A DNA stretch of 51,705 bases from Bacteroidota bacterium (GCA_947378245.1 CANCJF010000004.1:1-51705); one strand, 5' to 3'; counted from the first letter of the stretch, positions 29,917 to 40,528 are shown. Notes: a model not told the origin generated them from the sequence alone. Program-made: numbers and translations.

Positions 29917-30837
29917 TTGCAACAATCTACTTGGAAGGCGCATGTTGCCTTATTTATCGTAAATGCATTATATGGAGCTGGTCATATCCTCGCAAAAGGG
30001 GTTATGCCAGCTTTTTTATCTCCTACCACATTCATTTTCTTTCGAATTTTAGGAGCTACTGTACTTTTTTGGATGATTAAAGCTTTTTTACCTAAAGAGC
30101 GAATTCAACGAAAAGACATCGGACTTTTTATGTTGTGTGCGTTATTTGGAGTTACGATCAACCAATTATTTTTCTTTCATGGCTTGAGTTTATCTTCTTC
30201 GATAAATTCTGGAATTATCATGACCACCAACCCTATACTAGTAACCATCATTGCCTATTTTTTATTAAAAGAGAAGATCACACGAACGAAAGTAACCGGA
30301 ATAGTATTAGGAGCTACGGGAGCTATTTTATTGTCATTAGCAGGAAATACGGGAAAAGGGGATTCATCTTTAGGGGATTTGTTTTTATTCATAAATGCAT
30401 TGAGTTACGCCATCTATTTGGTCATAGCCAAACCGTTAATGCAGCGCTATAGTCCGTTCACAGTTATAACCTATGTATTTACTTTTGGGTTGTTCTACAT
30501 GCTGATTTACCCACCTACCTATATTGAATTATTACAGATTGATTTTGGAGCAATTACGCCTAATATATGGGTGAAAATTACATACATTGTGATTGGAGTA
30601 ACATTTTTCACTTATTTGTTGACCATGTATGGATTGAAATATGTTGGACCTTCTATTGCTAGTGCATACATTTATACACAACCAGTTCTAGTAATGGGCT
30701 TTGCCTTCTTATTCTCCTTGATTGGTTTAGCAGATGATTATACGAATACAATTACCTTGGAAAAAGTAGGGTATATGGCAATGATTTTTGTTGGGGTATG
30801 GATTACAGCGTATTATGGTAAAAATAAAAAACAGTAG
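29917..30837 (+). CDS. DMT/EamA family transporter (TTG start)
   Basis: Ten hydrophobic segments, tandem EamA pattern (PTTFIFFRILGATVLFWMIKA...IIGVTFFTYLLTMYGLKYVGPSIASAYIYTQPVLVMGFA). Confidence 0.85.
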   Translation: MQQSTWKAHVALFIVNALYGAGHILAKGVMPAFLSPTTFIFFRILGATVLFWMIKAFLPKERIQRKDIGLFMLCALFGVTINQLFFFHGLSLSSSINSGIIMTTNPILVTIIAYFLLKEKITRTKVTGIVLGATGAILLSLAGNTGKGDSSLGDLFLFINALSYAIYLVIAKPLMQRYSPFTVITYVFTFGLFYMLIYPPTYIELLQIDFGAITPNIWVKITYIVIGVTFFTYLLTMYGLKYVGPSIASAYIYTQPVLVMGFAFLFSLIGLADDYTNTITLEKVGYMAMIFVGVWITAYYGKNKKQ

Positions 30838-30867
30838 GGGCGAAAAATCTTTCGCCCCTACTGTTTT
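30828..30867. terminator. Perfect 18-bp stem, 4-nt loop hairpin overlapping the stop codon of the EamA gene
   Basis: aaaacagtaggggcgaaa-aatc-tttcgcccctactgtttt; right arm partially duplicated at about 30869-30888. Confidence 0.75.
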
Positions 30868-30923
30868 ACAAATCTTTCGCCCCTAGTTTTTTATTTCACA
30901 CAAAATTTAGGTAACTAAAATCA

Positions 30924-31955
30924 TCAATTATATTTCATTTTACCTTTTAATTTTTTGAATATCTTAATCTTAGGTAATTTTATATTAAAATTCTTTTTCT
31001 TTTTAGTGTCGCCATTTGTTTTGGTAAACTTACGATATGTAAATGGGTTTTCAGGGATAGTACGTGCATAACCAATAGAAAATTCATGACTTGAACCCGT
31101 ATTGGAATGTTTTGTTAATGCGGCATTATTATATGTATATACAAACCTCCATCCTAAATCTAAGAAAACACCAGCACTTGCTACTATTGTATTATCTGTT
31201 CGATATCCAGCACCTAACCATACTAATTGATTTAATAAGAAGTTGGCATCTGCACTTATGTTTAAAGGTGCACCAACAACATTTCGCAACGATAAAGTTG
31301 GGTAGAATACATAAAATCCATTATCCCATCTAATTTTATAACCAGTAGAAATAAATAAATTATTACTTTTTAGATCAAACATACTATGCTTAAATGATGT
31401 GTCAATCACTGAAGCAGGAAGTCGGTTACCTAATAGACCTGGTAGACTTATATTTAAATCAAAGTCAGGGGTAACCATTGAAAACCCTACACCTACATTC
31501 AATCCAAATTTGTTAATTCCAGGTTGAGTCAAGGTAGGATCATCTAACTGACGATAATATAAGTTAGTAGCATTCAACGTATTTTGAGTGAATCCTAATC
31601 GCAAACCATAAGCGAAAGACATTCCTCCATAATGGCGGGTAAAAGTTTTGTAAGAAACATTACCAGCTACCTCCATTTGGTTATAACCTCCAAAATTATC
31701 GTTTACAGCAAATCCAGAAAATCCTAAATGTGGTCGATAATTGTAGTGAGATACAACAGCAAAGTTCGCTGCAGAATTGTCCTGATTTGAATAATCGTAA
31801 TGTGAAAGTAGTGTAGTTCCATATTTTGTAAACACATCCATATTTGCAGGATTTAAAAATCCTGGGTTCAACATATACTGATTATAGAATTGTTTAGATT
31901 GAGATAATCCAAGCGTAGATGCTAAAAGTAAAAGTAAAACACCTATAAATCTCAT
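30924..31955 (-). CDS. PorP/SprF family type IX secretion system membrane protein
   Basis: SKQFYNQYMLNPGFLNPANMD...HYNYRPHLGFSGFAVNDNFGGYNQMEV; C-terminal EFSIGYARTIP. Confidence 0.85.
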   Translation of the reverse strand: MRFIGVLLLLLASTLGLSQSKQFYNQYMLNPGFLNPANMDVFTKYGTTLLSHYDYSNQDNSAANFAVVSHYNYRPHLGFSGFAVNDNFGGYNQMEVAGNVSYKTFTRHYGGMSFAYGLRLGFTQNTLNATNLYYRQLDDPTLTQPGINKFGLNVGVGFSMVTPDFDLNISLPGLLGNRLPASVIDTSFKHSMFDLKSNNLFISTGYKIRWDNGFYVFYPTLSLRNVVGAPLNISADANFLLNQLVWLGAGYRTDNTIVASAGVFLDLGWRFVYTYNNAALTKHSNTGSSHEFSIGYARTIPENPFTYRKFTKTNGDTKKKKNFNIKLPKIKIFKKLKGKMKYN

Positions 31956-32338
31956 CGTTTCAAGATTATTTTACCGTTAATAAAGGTAGGTTTATCCTCG
32001 AACTTATATTCCAATTGATACATGTAAACACCTTCAGGTAAATCTTTCCCAAATATACATAGAGGTTGATTACATAATCCAACAAAGGTTTTATTCTCAC
32101 CATCGTTCGGATTATTTGAGTAAGGCGAAGCGTAAAAAACTAAATCACCCCATCTATTAAATACTGAAAATTTATGATCGCGGTAGGTCGCTAATTTTTC
32201 TATGACATAATAATCATTGATAGAATCACCATTTGGGGTAAAATAATTGTAGTTTAATGAGTCCATCAATTCACTTGCTTTACTAGTAAAAACAGGTGCT
32301 AAGACAATAAACAGTACAAAAAGTAATCTTACTTTCAT
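31952..32338 (-). CDS. Near-minimal gliding motility-associated / T9SS type B C-terminal domain protein
   Basis: NYFTPNGDSINDYYVIEKLATYRDHKFSVFNRWGDLVFYASPY...LPEGVYMYQLEYKFEDKPTFINGKIILKR; start trimmed to signal peptide MKVRLLFVLF. Confidence 0.85.
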   Translation of the reverse strand: MKVRLLFVLFIVLAPVFTSKASELMDSLNYNYFTPNGDSINDYYVIEKLATYRDHKFSVFNRWGDLVFYASPYSNNPNDGENKTFVGLCNQPLCIFGKDLPEGVYMYQLEYKFEDKPTFINGKIILKR

Positions 32339-32428
32339 TATGAGGAACAAATATTTGGACACAAAGTTGTGTTTTTTTTTTGTGTTATCCAATGAATTTC
32401 ACAGAAAGTATCTATTATAGGACACAAA

Positions 32429-32462
32429 AAAGAGGTTGTTAAATACAATTAACAACCTCTTT
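32429..32462. terminator. Bidirectional intrinsic terminator
   Basis: aaagaggttgttaa-atacaa-ttaacaacctcttt perfect stem. Confidence 0.8.
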
Positions 32463-32483
32463 CAATCATTGAATCTTTAATTT

Positions 32484-32918
32484 CTATTTTTCAATAATCT
32501 CAATTGCATTGATTTTATCGCCTTCACGTATAGCATCAATCACTTCTAATCCTTCATATACTTTACCAAAACATGTGTGGTTTCTATCTAAATGAGAAGT
32601 CTGACGTCTACTATGACAGATGAAAAACTGAGAACCACCTGTATTTCTTCCAGCATGTGCCATTGAAAGTACACCGCGATCATGGTATTGATTATCTCCT
32701 GTTAATTCACAGTCAATTTTATAACCAGGTCCACCAACCCCTGTTCCTTTTGGGCAGCCACCTTGAATCACGAAGTCAGGCAATACGCGGTGAAAAGTTA
32801 ATCCATCATAAAATCCTTCTTTTGCTAATTTTACAAAGTTTGCAACCGTATTTGGTGCATCTTTTTCATAAAAAGATACTTTCATATCTCCTTTTACTGT
32901 TTTTATAATTGCTTCCAT
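32484..32918 (-). CDS. ppiB: Peptidyl-prolyl cis-trans isomerase, cyclophilin type
   Basis: [45 protein letters not shown]. Confidence 0.92.
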   Translation of the reverse strand: MEAIIKTVKGDMKVSFYEKDAPNTVANFVKLAKEGFYDGLTFHRVLPDFVIQGGCPKGTGVGGPGYKIDCELTGDNQYHDRGVLSMAHAGRNTGGSQFFICHSRRQTSHLDRNHTCFGKVYEGLEVIDAIREGDKINAIEIIEK

Positions 32919-33006
32919 AGAAATATTTTGAAGGACAAAGTTACGTTTTTTAAAAATCACAATACATATTTCATTGCTTGAATATTGTTTTCAGTACATT
33001 TGTTCT

Positions 33007-34560
33007 ATGCAAAAACACACCTTACATAGAGAAAAATCGGGACAATTTTCCAATTTAGCAAACACTTTATCGTATCGTCAGGATACACTTACAGATTTAA
33101 TTACTGCACCTTTTTCTTTAAAGAATATAGGTTTACAAATACCTAATAAACAACAAAATTATTCACTTGAGACCAGACATACGTTAGTAAACGAATTAGT
33201 CAAACAATTTCCTACACTAGCTATAAATTCTCCTGTTGCTTTAAATATAGAACGATTAAAAAAGGACACAACATTTACAATATCTACTGGACATCAATTA
33301 AATATAGCTACAGGACCTGCATATGTGATTTATAAAATAATTCATTGCATACGTTTAGCAGAAGAATTAAAAAAAGAATATCCATCCAATGAATTTGTAC
33401 CCGTTTTTTGGTTGGCATCTGAAGATCATGATATTGAAGAAGTAAATCATACTTCTTTATTTGGAAAAAAAATCCAGTGGAATGAACAACAAGGTGGAGC
33501 AGTTGGCCAATATGAATTAAATCAATGGGAAGAAATGAAGGCTGAAATTGCGGCCTTTTTTCACAATCATCCCGAAGGTGAAATTCATCAACTATTAGAA
33601 AAATATTCAGGTGATAACGTAGCTCGTGCTACTCAGCAGTTATATCATACGTTGTTTGAACGTTATGGAGTGCTTGTCATCGAACCCAATGTTCCAGGTT
33701 TAAAATCATTATTTACGAATATAATGCAAGAAGAGGTAAGGAAACCTTTTGTTGAACAATGTGTACATAAAGCAAATGAAACGATCGTTCGTTTAGGTTT
33801 TGCACCTCAAGCATTTGCGCGACCAATTAATATATTTCAATTAAGTAAAGGAAAAAGAGAGCGATTATTAGCAGAGAATGATACTGAAATCATTGAGGCA
33901 ATAGGAAATCATCCAGAACATTTTTCTCCTAATGTGATGTTGCGACCGGCCTATCAAGAAACTATTTTGCCAAATTTAGTCTACGTTGGTGGAGGGGGTG
34001 AAATTAGTTATTGGATTCAACAAAAGGGTGTTTTTGACACCATCGGTTTAGCATTTCCTTTGTTAAGCGTTCGAAATTCTGTACAACTCATAGATGTTTC
34101 AACTCAAAAAAAATGTGAGAAATTAAATCTTTTATGGCAGGATATTTTTACACCACTTCAGGAATTACAACGAGATTATATCCAAGCTAATTCAGGAGAT
34201 GAGTTAAATTTTTCAGCTATTGATACGGCTTTATTTCAGTTAAATAAAGTTCTGATAGAACAAGCTGAGCTTTTTGATCAAAACATGGAAAAGTTTGTTG
34301 AGGCTGAAACTAGCAAGTTGGCAAAACAACTAGAAATGATTAAATCTAAGTTTACAAAGCATCGCAAAGGTCAATTAGAAGTCGCAATGAAACAATTAGA
34401 AGATCTTAAAGCTAAATTATTTCCAAATAATGGATTGCAAGAACGAACTGAAAGTTTTTTAAGTTTTTGTAAAGATGGAAACATAAGCAAAATGATTGAT
34501 GTGGTAAAAAACGAGATGGACCCTTTTGAAAATGATTTGATTGTTCTACTTTTAGACTAG
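33007..34560 (+). CDS. bshC: Bacillithiol biosynthesis cysteine-adding enzyme BshC
   Basis: STGHQLNIATGPAYVIYKIIHCIRLAEELKKEYP, FVPVFWLASEDHDIEEVNH; LPNLVYVGGGGEISYWIQ. Confidence 0.93.
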   Translation: MQKHTLHREKSGQFSNLANTLSYRQDTLTDLITAPFSLKNIGLQIPNKQQNYSLETRHTLVNELVKQFPTLAINSPVALNIERLKKDTTFTISTGHQLNIATGPAYVIYKIIHCIRLAEELKKEYPSNEFVPVFWLASEDHDIEEVNHTSLFGKKIQWNEQQGGAVGQYELNQWEEMKAEIAAFFHNHPEGEIHQLLEKYSGDNVARATQQLYHTLFERYGVLVIEPNVPGLKSLFTNIMQEEVRKPFVEQCVHKANETIVRLGFAPQAFARPINIFQLSKGKRERLLAENDTEIIEAIGNHPEHFSPNVMLRPAYQETILPNLVYVGGGGEISYWIQQKGVFDTIGLAFPLLSVRNSVQLIDVSTQKKCEKLNLLWQDIFTPLQELQRDYIQANSGDELNFSAIDTALFQLNKVLIEQAELFDQNMEKFVEAETSKLAKQLEMIKSKFTKHRKGQLEVAMKQLEDLKAKLFPNNGLQERTESFLSFCKDGNISKMIDVVKNEMDPFENDLIVLLLD

Positions 34561-34601
34561 TTTATATACTAATTATTAATTTTTTACGTTCTACTTTACT
34601 T

Positions 34602-37196
34602 ATGCGTTTTTTGCTGACATTTTTTTTTCTATTACTTTCATTGTGTTTGTCGGCTCAAGAGTTTGGTTTTGTGGAAGGTATCTGTGTCGAGAAAGGAGGT
34701 AAAGTCATCGAAAATGTATTAGTAAGTAGTGAGGATACTCGTGTTTATACAGATGTCAATGGATATTTTCAGTTGAAAGTTTCTGCAAATAAACAGCTAA
34801 TTATTTCTTTTCTAATTGATTCAACTAGCCTAAATAAAGAAGTGAAAATTCGACCAAATGAACATTATAATTTGGGTAAAGTAAAATTTTCATTTACGGT
34901 GATGAACTCAGTTTTTTTAAAAACAGAAAAAAATGATAATAATATCCTTAAATTACCTTCCTTAGACTTACAAAAAATTGCAGCAACATCCGTTGAAAGA
35001 ACGCTAATTTATTCAACTTCCGCAAGCTCAAACAATGAATTAACCTCGAATTATAATGTGCGTGGAGGTAGTTATGATGAAAATCTAGTGTATGTAAATG
35101 GCTTTTTAATTAATAGACCATTTTTAACGCGTTCTGGACAACAGGAAGGCTTGAGTTTTTTATATTCTTCACTCGTAAAAGACATACGTTTTAGTGGCGG
35201 TGGATTTGATGCAAAATATGGCGATAAATTAAGTTCAGTCCTTGAGGTAACTTATGTAACACCTGATTCTACAAATGCTTCAGTAATGATGTCCTTGTTA
35301 GGAGTAGAGTCTCATATTGCACAAAAAGTAAATTCCAGATTCAATTATTTAGTTGGAGCACGTTATCGTTCTAATGGATATTTATTGAATTCACTTCCAA
35401 CCAAAGGGGCATATAATCCTGTTTTTTACGATGCTCAATTTTTAATGAATTATGCTATTACACCAAAACTTACTTGGAGTACATTAGGACATTTATCATC
35501 AAATAATTATCGTTTTTCTCCTACTACGCAAGAAACAGATTTTGGAACCGTCAATGAAGCATATCGTTTGAAAATTTATTTTGACGGCCAGGAACAGACA
35601 AAATTCGAAACCATGACTGGAGGTACGGCTTTAAAATATAAGCCAACTGAAAAAACGAATTTGGATGTTTATGCAAGTTTATTCTATACGAACGAAAAAG
35701 AATATTTTGATGTTCAAGGTCAATATTATATCAATTTATTAGAAACTAACCCAGGTAAGAAAAATTTCGGCGATTCTATTGCTTCGATAGGGGTAGGAAG
35801 TTATTTAAATCATGCACGTAATAATTTACAAGCTACCATATTGAATATCTATCATAATGGTTCTCATCAGTTTTCAGACAAACAACGTTTACTTTGGGGA
35901 GTAAATTACCAGCATGATGTATTTAGAGATGTCTTAAGTGAATGGAAAAATGTCGATTCTGCAGGTTATACAATTACTAAAATTCCTAGTAATGATTTGA
36001 CACTTTCATATGCCATCAAGAGTAAATTAGCATTAAACTCGCAACGTATTAGTGGATTTGCACAACATAGTTTTGAATGGGGAAAGACATCTTTAAATTA
36101 CCCTGTAAAAGCGAAGTATCTTTATAAAGATTCGATAGGAAAACGACAAGTATTAATGGTCTATGATACACTGACAGCTGCCACACGTCGTTTTTTGTTA
36201 ACGACAGGTGTTCGTGCTGGATATACAGAAGTAAATAATGAGCACTATGTTACCCCACGTATTTCTTTCATTTTCTTTCCTAGAACTTATTTTTATTCCA
36301 ACAATAAAGTGATGCGTCGCAACACACAGGTTCGATTAGCAACAGGTTTGTACTATCAACCCCCTTTTTACCGAGAATTTCGAACGATGGAAGGCCAGCT
36401 AAATCTGCAAGTTGTTTCACAAAAATCTGCTCACATCATAACAGGTTACGACTTTAATTTTTCCATGTGGAACAGAAAAACTCCATTTAAATTTTCTGCT
36501 GAAGCATATTATAAATATTTCTGGGATGTAAACCCTTACGAAATTGATAATGTGCGCACAAGATATTATGCCAAAAATGATGCAATCGCATACGCCTATG
36601 GTGCAGATGTAAATATTCATGGAGAATTTATAGAGGGAGTGCAATCATTTTTTAAAATAGGTTATCTAAAAACAATGGAAAATTTATTAAATGATTCATA
36701 CAAAGTTTACCGAAATAAAAGTGGTGAAACGATTATTCCAGGGTATACCATTGATGATAAAAAAGTAGACAGTACAATTGTACATCCAGGGTTTATACCA
36801 AGACCAACAGATCAACGGATTAATTTTGCAATTTTATTTCAGGATAAGATGCCTTCCTATGAGATGTTAACGGCACAAATGGGTTTTAATTTTGGTTCGA
36901 GTTTACCGTATGGTCCACCAGATTTTAATCGATATAAAGATACGCTTCGACAAAAATTTTATGCACGAGTTGATTTAGGATTATCTTATGATTTACTTCA
37001 AAAGACACACGCTCAAAAACAAAAAACGAAACATGGGTTTTCAGATGCAATTATATCTTTTGAAGTATTCAATTTATTAGGAATTAATAATGTTCTTTCC
37101 CATCAATGGGTACAAGATGTTACTGGTAAAACGTATGCCATTCCAAACTACTTGACACAAAGAAGATTCAATTTGAAACTGATCATCAGAATGTAA
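34602..37196 (+). CDS. TonB-dependent receptor (carboxypeptidase-like N-terminal domain)
   Basis: GFVEGICVEKGGKVIENVLVSSEDTRVYTDVNGYFQL; SNYNVRGGSYDENLVYVNGFLINRPFLTRSGQQEGLSFLYSSLVKDIRFSGGGFDAKYGDKLSSVLEV. Confidence 0.88.
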   Translation: MRFLLTFFFLLLSLCLSAQEFGFVEGICVEKGGKVIENVLVSSEDTRVYTDVNGYFQLKVSANKQLIISFLIDSTSLNKEVKIRPNEHYNLGKVKFSFTVMNSVFLKTEKNDNNILKLPSLDLQKIAATSVERTLIYSTSASSNNELTSNYNVRGGSYDENLVYVNGFLINRPFLTRSGQQEGLSFLYSSLVKDIRFSGGGFDAKYGDKLSSVLEVTYVTPDSTNASVMMSLLGVESHIAQKVNSRFNYLVGARYRSNGYLLNSLPTKGAYNPVFYDAQFLMNYAITPKLTWSTLGHLSSNNYRFSPTTQETDFGTVNEAYRLKIYFDGQEQTKFETMTGGTALKYKPTEKTNLDVYASLFYTNEKEYFDVQGQYYINLLETNPGKKNFGDSIASIGVGSYLNHARNNLQATILNIYHNGSHQFSDKQRLLWGVNYQHDVFRDVLSEWKNVDSAGYTITKIPSNDLTLSYAIKSKLALNSQRISGFAQHSFEWGKTSLNYPVKAKYLYKDSIGKRQVLMVYDTLTAATRRFLLTTGVRAGYTEVNNEHYVTPRISFIFFPRTYFYSNNKVMRRNTQVRLATGLYYQPPFYREFRTMEGQLNLQVVSQKSAHIITGYDFNFSMWNRKTPFKFSAEAYYKYFWDVNPYEIDNVRTRYYAKNDAIAYAYGADVNIHGEFIEGVQSFFKIGYLKTMENLLNDSYKVYRNKSGETIIPGYTIDDKKVDSTIVHPGFIPRPTDQRINFAILFQDKMPSYEMLTAQMGFNFGSSLPYGPPDFNRYKDTLRQKFYARVDLGLSYDLLQKTHAQKQKTKHGFSDAIISFEVFNLLGINNVLSHQWVQDVTGKTYAIPNYLTQRRFNLKLIIRM

Positions 37197-37519
37197 TTGA
37201 ATTTTAGTTACTTAAATCAAAGATCACCAAGGGATTTACATAAAGCCCACAAAGAAAAGTTCACATTATAGTATATACAAAAAAACAAAGCTTCTGAGAG
37301 ACAACATCAATTTATTCATTGTGTATCTCTATGCTATTGTGAACTCTGTGTTAATTTTCTTTTTTTACTTATATCCCGTGATATAATTCCATTAAGTAGT
37401 AGCTGTTTCATTGTGTTCTAAGCATATAATATAGATACTCCATGCTTTAATCAAAAATTAATCTGAATCTCTAGGCGATTTCAATAATTTACGGCAAATT
37501 TGTAGCATATAATTTGCCC

Positions 37520-38920
37520 ATGAGAACGAAATACATTGATCTTATTGATCAAACCTTTGATTTTCCACAAGATGAATTCAACTTGCAGGATGATCGTTTG
37601 ATTTTCCACGGAATCGATTTGATGCGATTAATTGAACAATATGGAACGCCATTAAAGTTCAATTACCTTCCTCAAATTTCGTATAACATTCAACGTGCGA
37701 AAGGTTGGTTTCGCGAAGCCATGAATAATTTAGGGTATGGTGGAAACTACTATTACTCCTATTGTACTAAAAGTTCCCATTTTTCATTCGTATTAGATGA
37801 GGTATTACACAATGATGTACATATAGAAACATCATCAGCGTTTGACATTGATATTGTACGAAAATTATATGACACTGAAAAATTAAGTGCGGGAAGATAT
37901 ATTATTTGTAATGGTTACAAACCAAAAAAATACATCGATAATATTACCAAATTAATGGCAGAAACAGATTTGAAAGTTATTCCTGTCATTGATAATGTGC
38001 AAGAAGTAACGGATTTAATTGAAAGTACTGCTGATTTATCAAAAGACATTCAAATAGGAATACGTGTCGCTTCGGAAGAAGAACCAAAATTTGAGTTCTA
38101 TACTTCTCGATTAGGAGTACGTTATCGAGAGATATTACCTTTATACAAAACGATAGTTCAAGAAAATCCACGTGTAAAAATTAAGATGCTTCATTTCTTT
38201 ATTAATACCGGGATTAATGATACGGCCTATTATTGGAATGAGTTAACAAAATTACTTCGTGTTTACTGTGATTTGAAAAAAGTGTGTCCAGAGTTAGATT
38301 CATTGAATATCGGTGGTGGATTCCCAATCAAAAAATCCTTGCAATTTGATTTCGACTACGCCTATATGGTGAAAGAAATCTTAACGCAAGTAAAAAGAGT
38401 TTGTTCGGATAATGATATCCCAGAGCCTCATATTTTTACAGAATTCGGCTCGTTTACCGTAGGGGAAAGTGGAGGAGCAATCTTCAATATCTTACAACAA
38501 AAAAAGCAAAACGATAGAGAACGTTGGAACATGATTGACTCTTCGTTCATGACCAACCTTCCAGATACATGGGCAATTAACCAACGTTTTATCATGTTGC
38601 CAATCAACCGTTGGAACGATGATTACGAACGTGTATTGTTAGGAGGATTGACCTGTGACAGTGATGATTATTACAATTCAGAACAACATTCCAATGCTAT
38701 ATACCTTCCGAAATTTAATAAGAATAAACCCTTGTATATTGGTTTTTTCAACACAGGAGCGTACCAAGAAACAATCGGTGGATTTGGAGGATTGAAACAC
38801 TGTTTGATTCCTGAACCAAAACACGTGCTTATACGTCGCGACGAGAATGGAAAAATCAAAACGGAACTATTCTCGGAAGAACAAACGGCTGCTGATTATT
38901 TGAAGATATTAGGGTATTAA
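37520..38920 (+). CDS. speA: Arginine decarboxylase (PLP-dependent, fold type III, Bacteroidetes type)
   Basis: YYYSYCTKSSHFSFVLDEVL, HIETSSAFDIDIV, LNIGGGFPIKKSL, FTEFGSFTVGESG. Confidence 0.82.
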   Translation: MRTKYIDLIDQTFDFPQDEFNLQDDRLIFHGIDLMRLIEQYGTPLKFNYLPQISYNIQRAKGWFREAMNNLGYGGNYYYSYCTKSSHFSFVLDEVLHNDVHIETSSAFDIDIVRKLYDTEKLSAGRYIICNGYKPKKYIDNITKLMAETDLKVIPVIDNVQEVTDLIESTADLSKDIQIGIRVASEEEPKFEFYTSRLGVRYREILPLYKTIVQENPRVKIKMLHFFINTGINDTAYYWNELTKLLRVYCDLKKVCPELDSLNIGGGFPIKKSLQFDFDYAYMVKEILTQVKRVCSDNDIPEPHIFTEFGSFTVGESGGAIFNILQQKKQNDRERWNMIDSSFMTNLPDTWAINQRFIMLPINRWNDDYERVLLGGLTCDSDDYYNSEQHSNAIYLPKFNKNKPLYIGFFNTGAYQETIGGFGGLKHCLIPEPKHVLIRRDENGKIKTELFSEEQTAADYLKILGY

Positions 38921-38933
38921 AATAAATTAAGGT

Positions 38934-39007
38934 CACCTCCCTCGGTCCCTCCTCAAGGAGGGAAGGCGAACAATGTTTCCCTCCTTGAGGAGGGATTAAG
39001 GGAGGTG
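38934..39007. repeat. 74-bp MITE/REP-like inverted repeat
   Basis: CACCTCCCT-cggt-CCCTCCTCAAGGAGGGAA ... TTCCCTCCTTGAGGAGGG-atta-AGGGAGGTG. Confidence 0.88.
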
Positions 39008-39055
39008 AAAAATTACCTAGATCTTCTTAACTTTGTCCTATTATATTTTACTACC

Positions 39056-40498
39056 ATGATAAAACTACAAAACTTCATCAACGGTAATTACATTGCACCA
39101 ACAAGCAATGAATACATCGATAATTTCGAACCTGCAACGGGTCAAGTATATTCCCTTATCCCAGATTCGGATGAGAGAGATGTAGAAATGGCTGTGCAAG
39201 CAGCTGAAAAAGCGTTTCCGATTTGGTCGAAAATGAGTAGTGAAGAGCGGAGTAAAATTTTAGTAAAGCTTTCTGAAGGAATAGAAGCACGCATGGATGA
39301 ATTTGTGCAAGCAGAATCGAGAGATAACGGTAAACCAGTTTCTTTGGCTGCGCATGTAGACATTCCAAGAGCTGTGTCTAACTTTCATTTCTTTGCTACT
39401 GCAATTACTCATTTCGCTTCCGAATCCCATTACATGGAAGGAGAGGGGATCAACTTCACCTTGCGTAAACCGATTGGTATTGTAGGCTGTATTTCTCCGT
39501 GGAACTTACCTTTATATTTATTTTCATGGAAAATAGCTCCTGCCTTAGCTGCTGGAAATTGTGTGGTTGCTAAACCATCTGAAATTACGCCATATACAGC
39601 GTATTTGTTAGGTCAAGTTGCTAAAGATGCAGGCATGCCAGACGGCGTATTAAATATTTTACATGGCTTAGGATCTAAAGTTGGAGATGCCATTGTGAAA
39701 CATAAAAAAATCAAAGCGGTTTCGTTTACAGGAGGAACAAAAACTGGCGAATATTTAGCGCGTACTGCTGCTCCAATGTTCAAAAAATTATCTTTAGAGT
39801 TAGGTGGTAAAAATCCGGTAATCATTTTTGACGACTGTGATTTTGATGAAATGTTGAGCACAACAATCCGTTCTTCATTTGCGAACCAAGGTCAAATTTG
39901 TCTGTGTGGTTCTCGCATTTTTGTGCAACGCACCATCTATGATAAATTTAAAACAGCTTTTGTAGAAAAAGTAAATAAAGCAATTGTTTCTAATCCTACG
40001 GATCCAAAAGCGAACATGGGTGCCTTGGTTTCTTTACCGCATTTAGAGAAAGTACTTTCGTATGTGGAATTAGCAAAAGAGGAGGGAGGAACCGTATTGA
40101 CTGGAGGGACACGTGTTCAGTTAGAAGCTCCGTATGACAATGGTTACTACATGCGACCAACCGTAATTGAAGGCCTGGCATTCGATTGTCGTACCAATCA
40201 AGAAGAGATTTTTGGACCAGTTGTTACCATCACACCATTTGATACCGAAGAAGAGGCATTAATGATGGCGAATTCTACCGAATATGGATTACAAACTACT
40301 TTATGGACAAACGACTTGAAACGTGCACACCGCATAGCCGACGAAGCCCAATCTGGAATTGTTTGGATTAATTGTTGGATGGTAAGAGATCTGCGCACAC
40401 CTTTTGGAGGGACAAAATCTTCTGGTGTTGGCCGTGAAGGAGGTTGGGAAGCCTTACGTTTCTTTACAGAACCTAAAAATGTCTGTATTAAATATTAA
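39056..40498 (+). CDS. Aldehyde dehydrogenase, ALDH8A1-like; likely 2-aminomuconate semialdehyde dehydrogenase
   Basis: LELGGKNPVIIFDDCD, FANQGQICLCGSRIFVQRTIYDKF, INCWMVRDLRTPFGGTKSSGVGREGG; start trimmed to ATG 39056. Confidence 0.8.
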   Translation: MIKLQNFINGNYIAPTSNEYIDNFEPATGQVYSLIPDSDERDVEMAVQAAEKAFPIWSKMSSEERSKILVKLSEGIEARMDEFVQAESRDNGKPVSLAAHVDIPRAVSNFHFFATAITHFASESHYMEGEGINFTLRKPIGIVGCISPWNLPLYLFSWKIAPALAAGNCVVAKPSEITPYTAYLLGQVAKDAGMPDGVLNILHGLGSKVGDAIVKHKKIKAVSFTGGTKTGEYLARTAAPMFKKLSLELGGKNPVIIFDDCDFDEMLSTTIRSSFANQGQICLCGSRIFVQRTIYDKFKTAFVEKVNKAIVSNPTDPKANMGALVSLPHLEKVLSYVELAKEEGGTVLTGGTRVQLEAPYDNGYYMRPTVIEGLAFDCRTNQEEIFGPVVTITPFDTEEEALMMANSTEYGLQTTLWTNDLKRAHRIADEAQSGIVWINCWMVRDLRTPFGGTKSSGVGREGGWEALRFFTEPKNVCIKY

Positions 40499-40528
40499 TT
40501 GACAATTGATAATTAACAATTGACAATC
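40498..40528. repeat. TTGACAATTGATAATT-type intergenic repeat
   Basis: aattgacaattgataattaacaattgacaatc. Confidence 0.6.
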
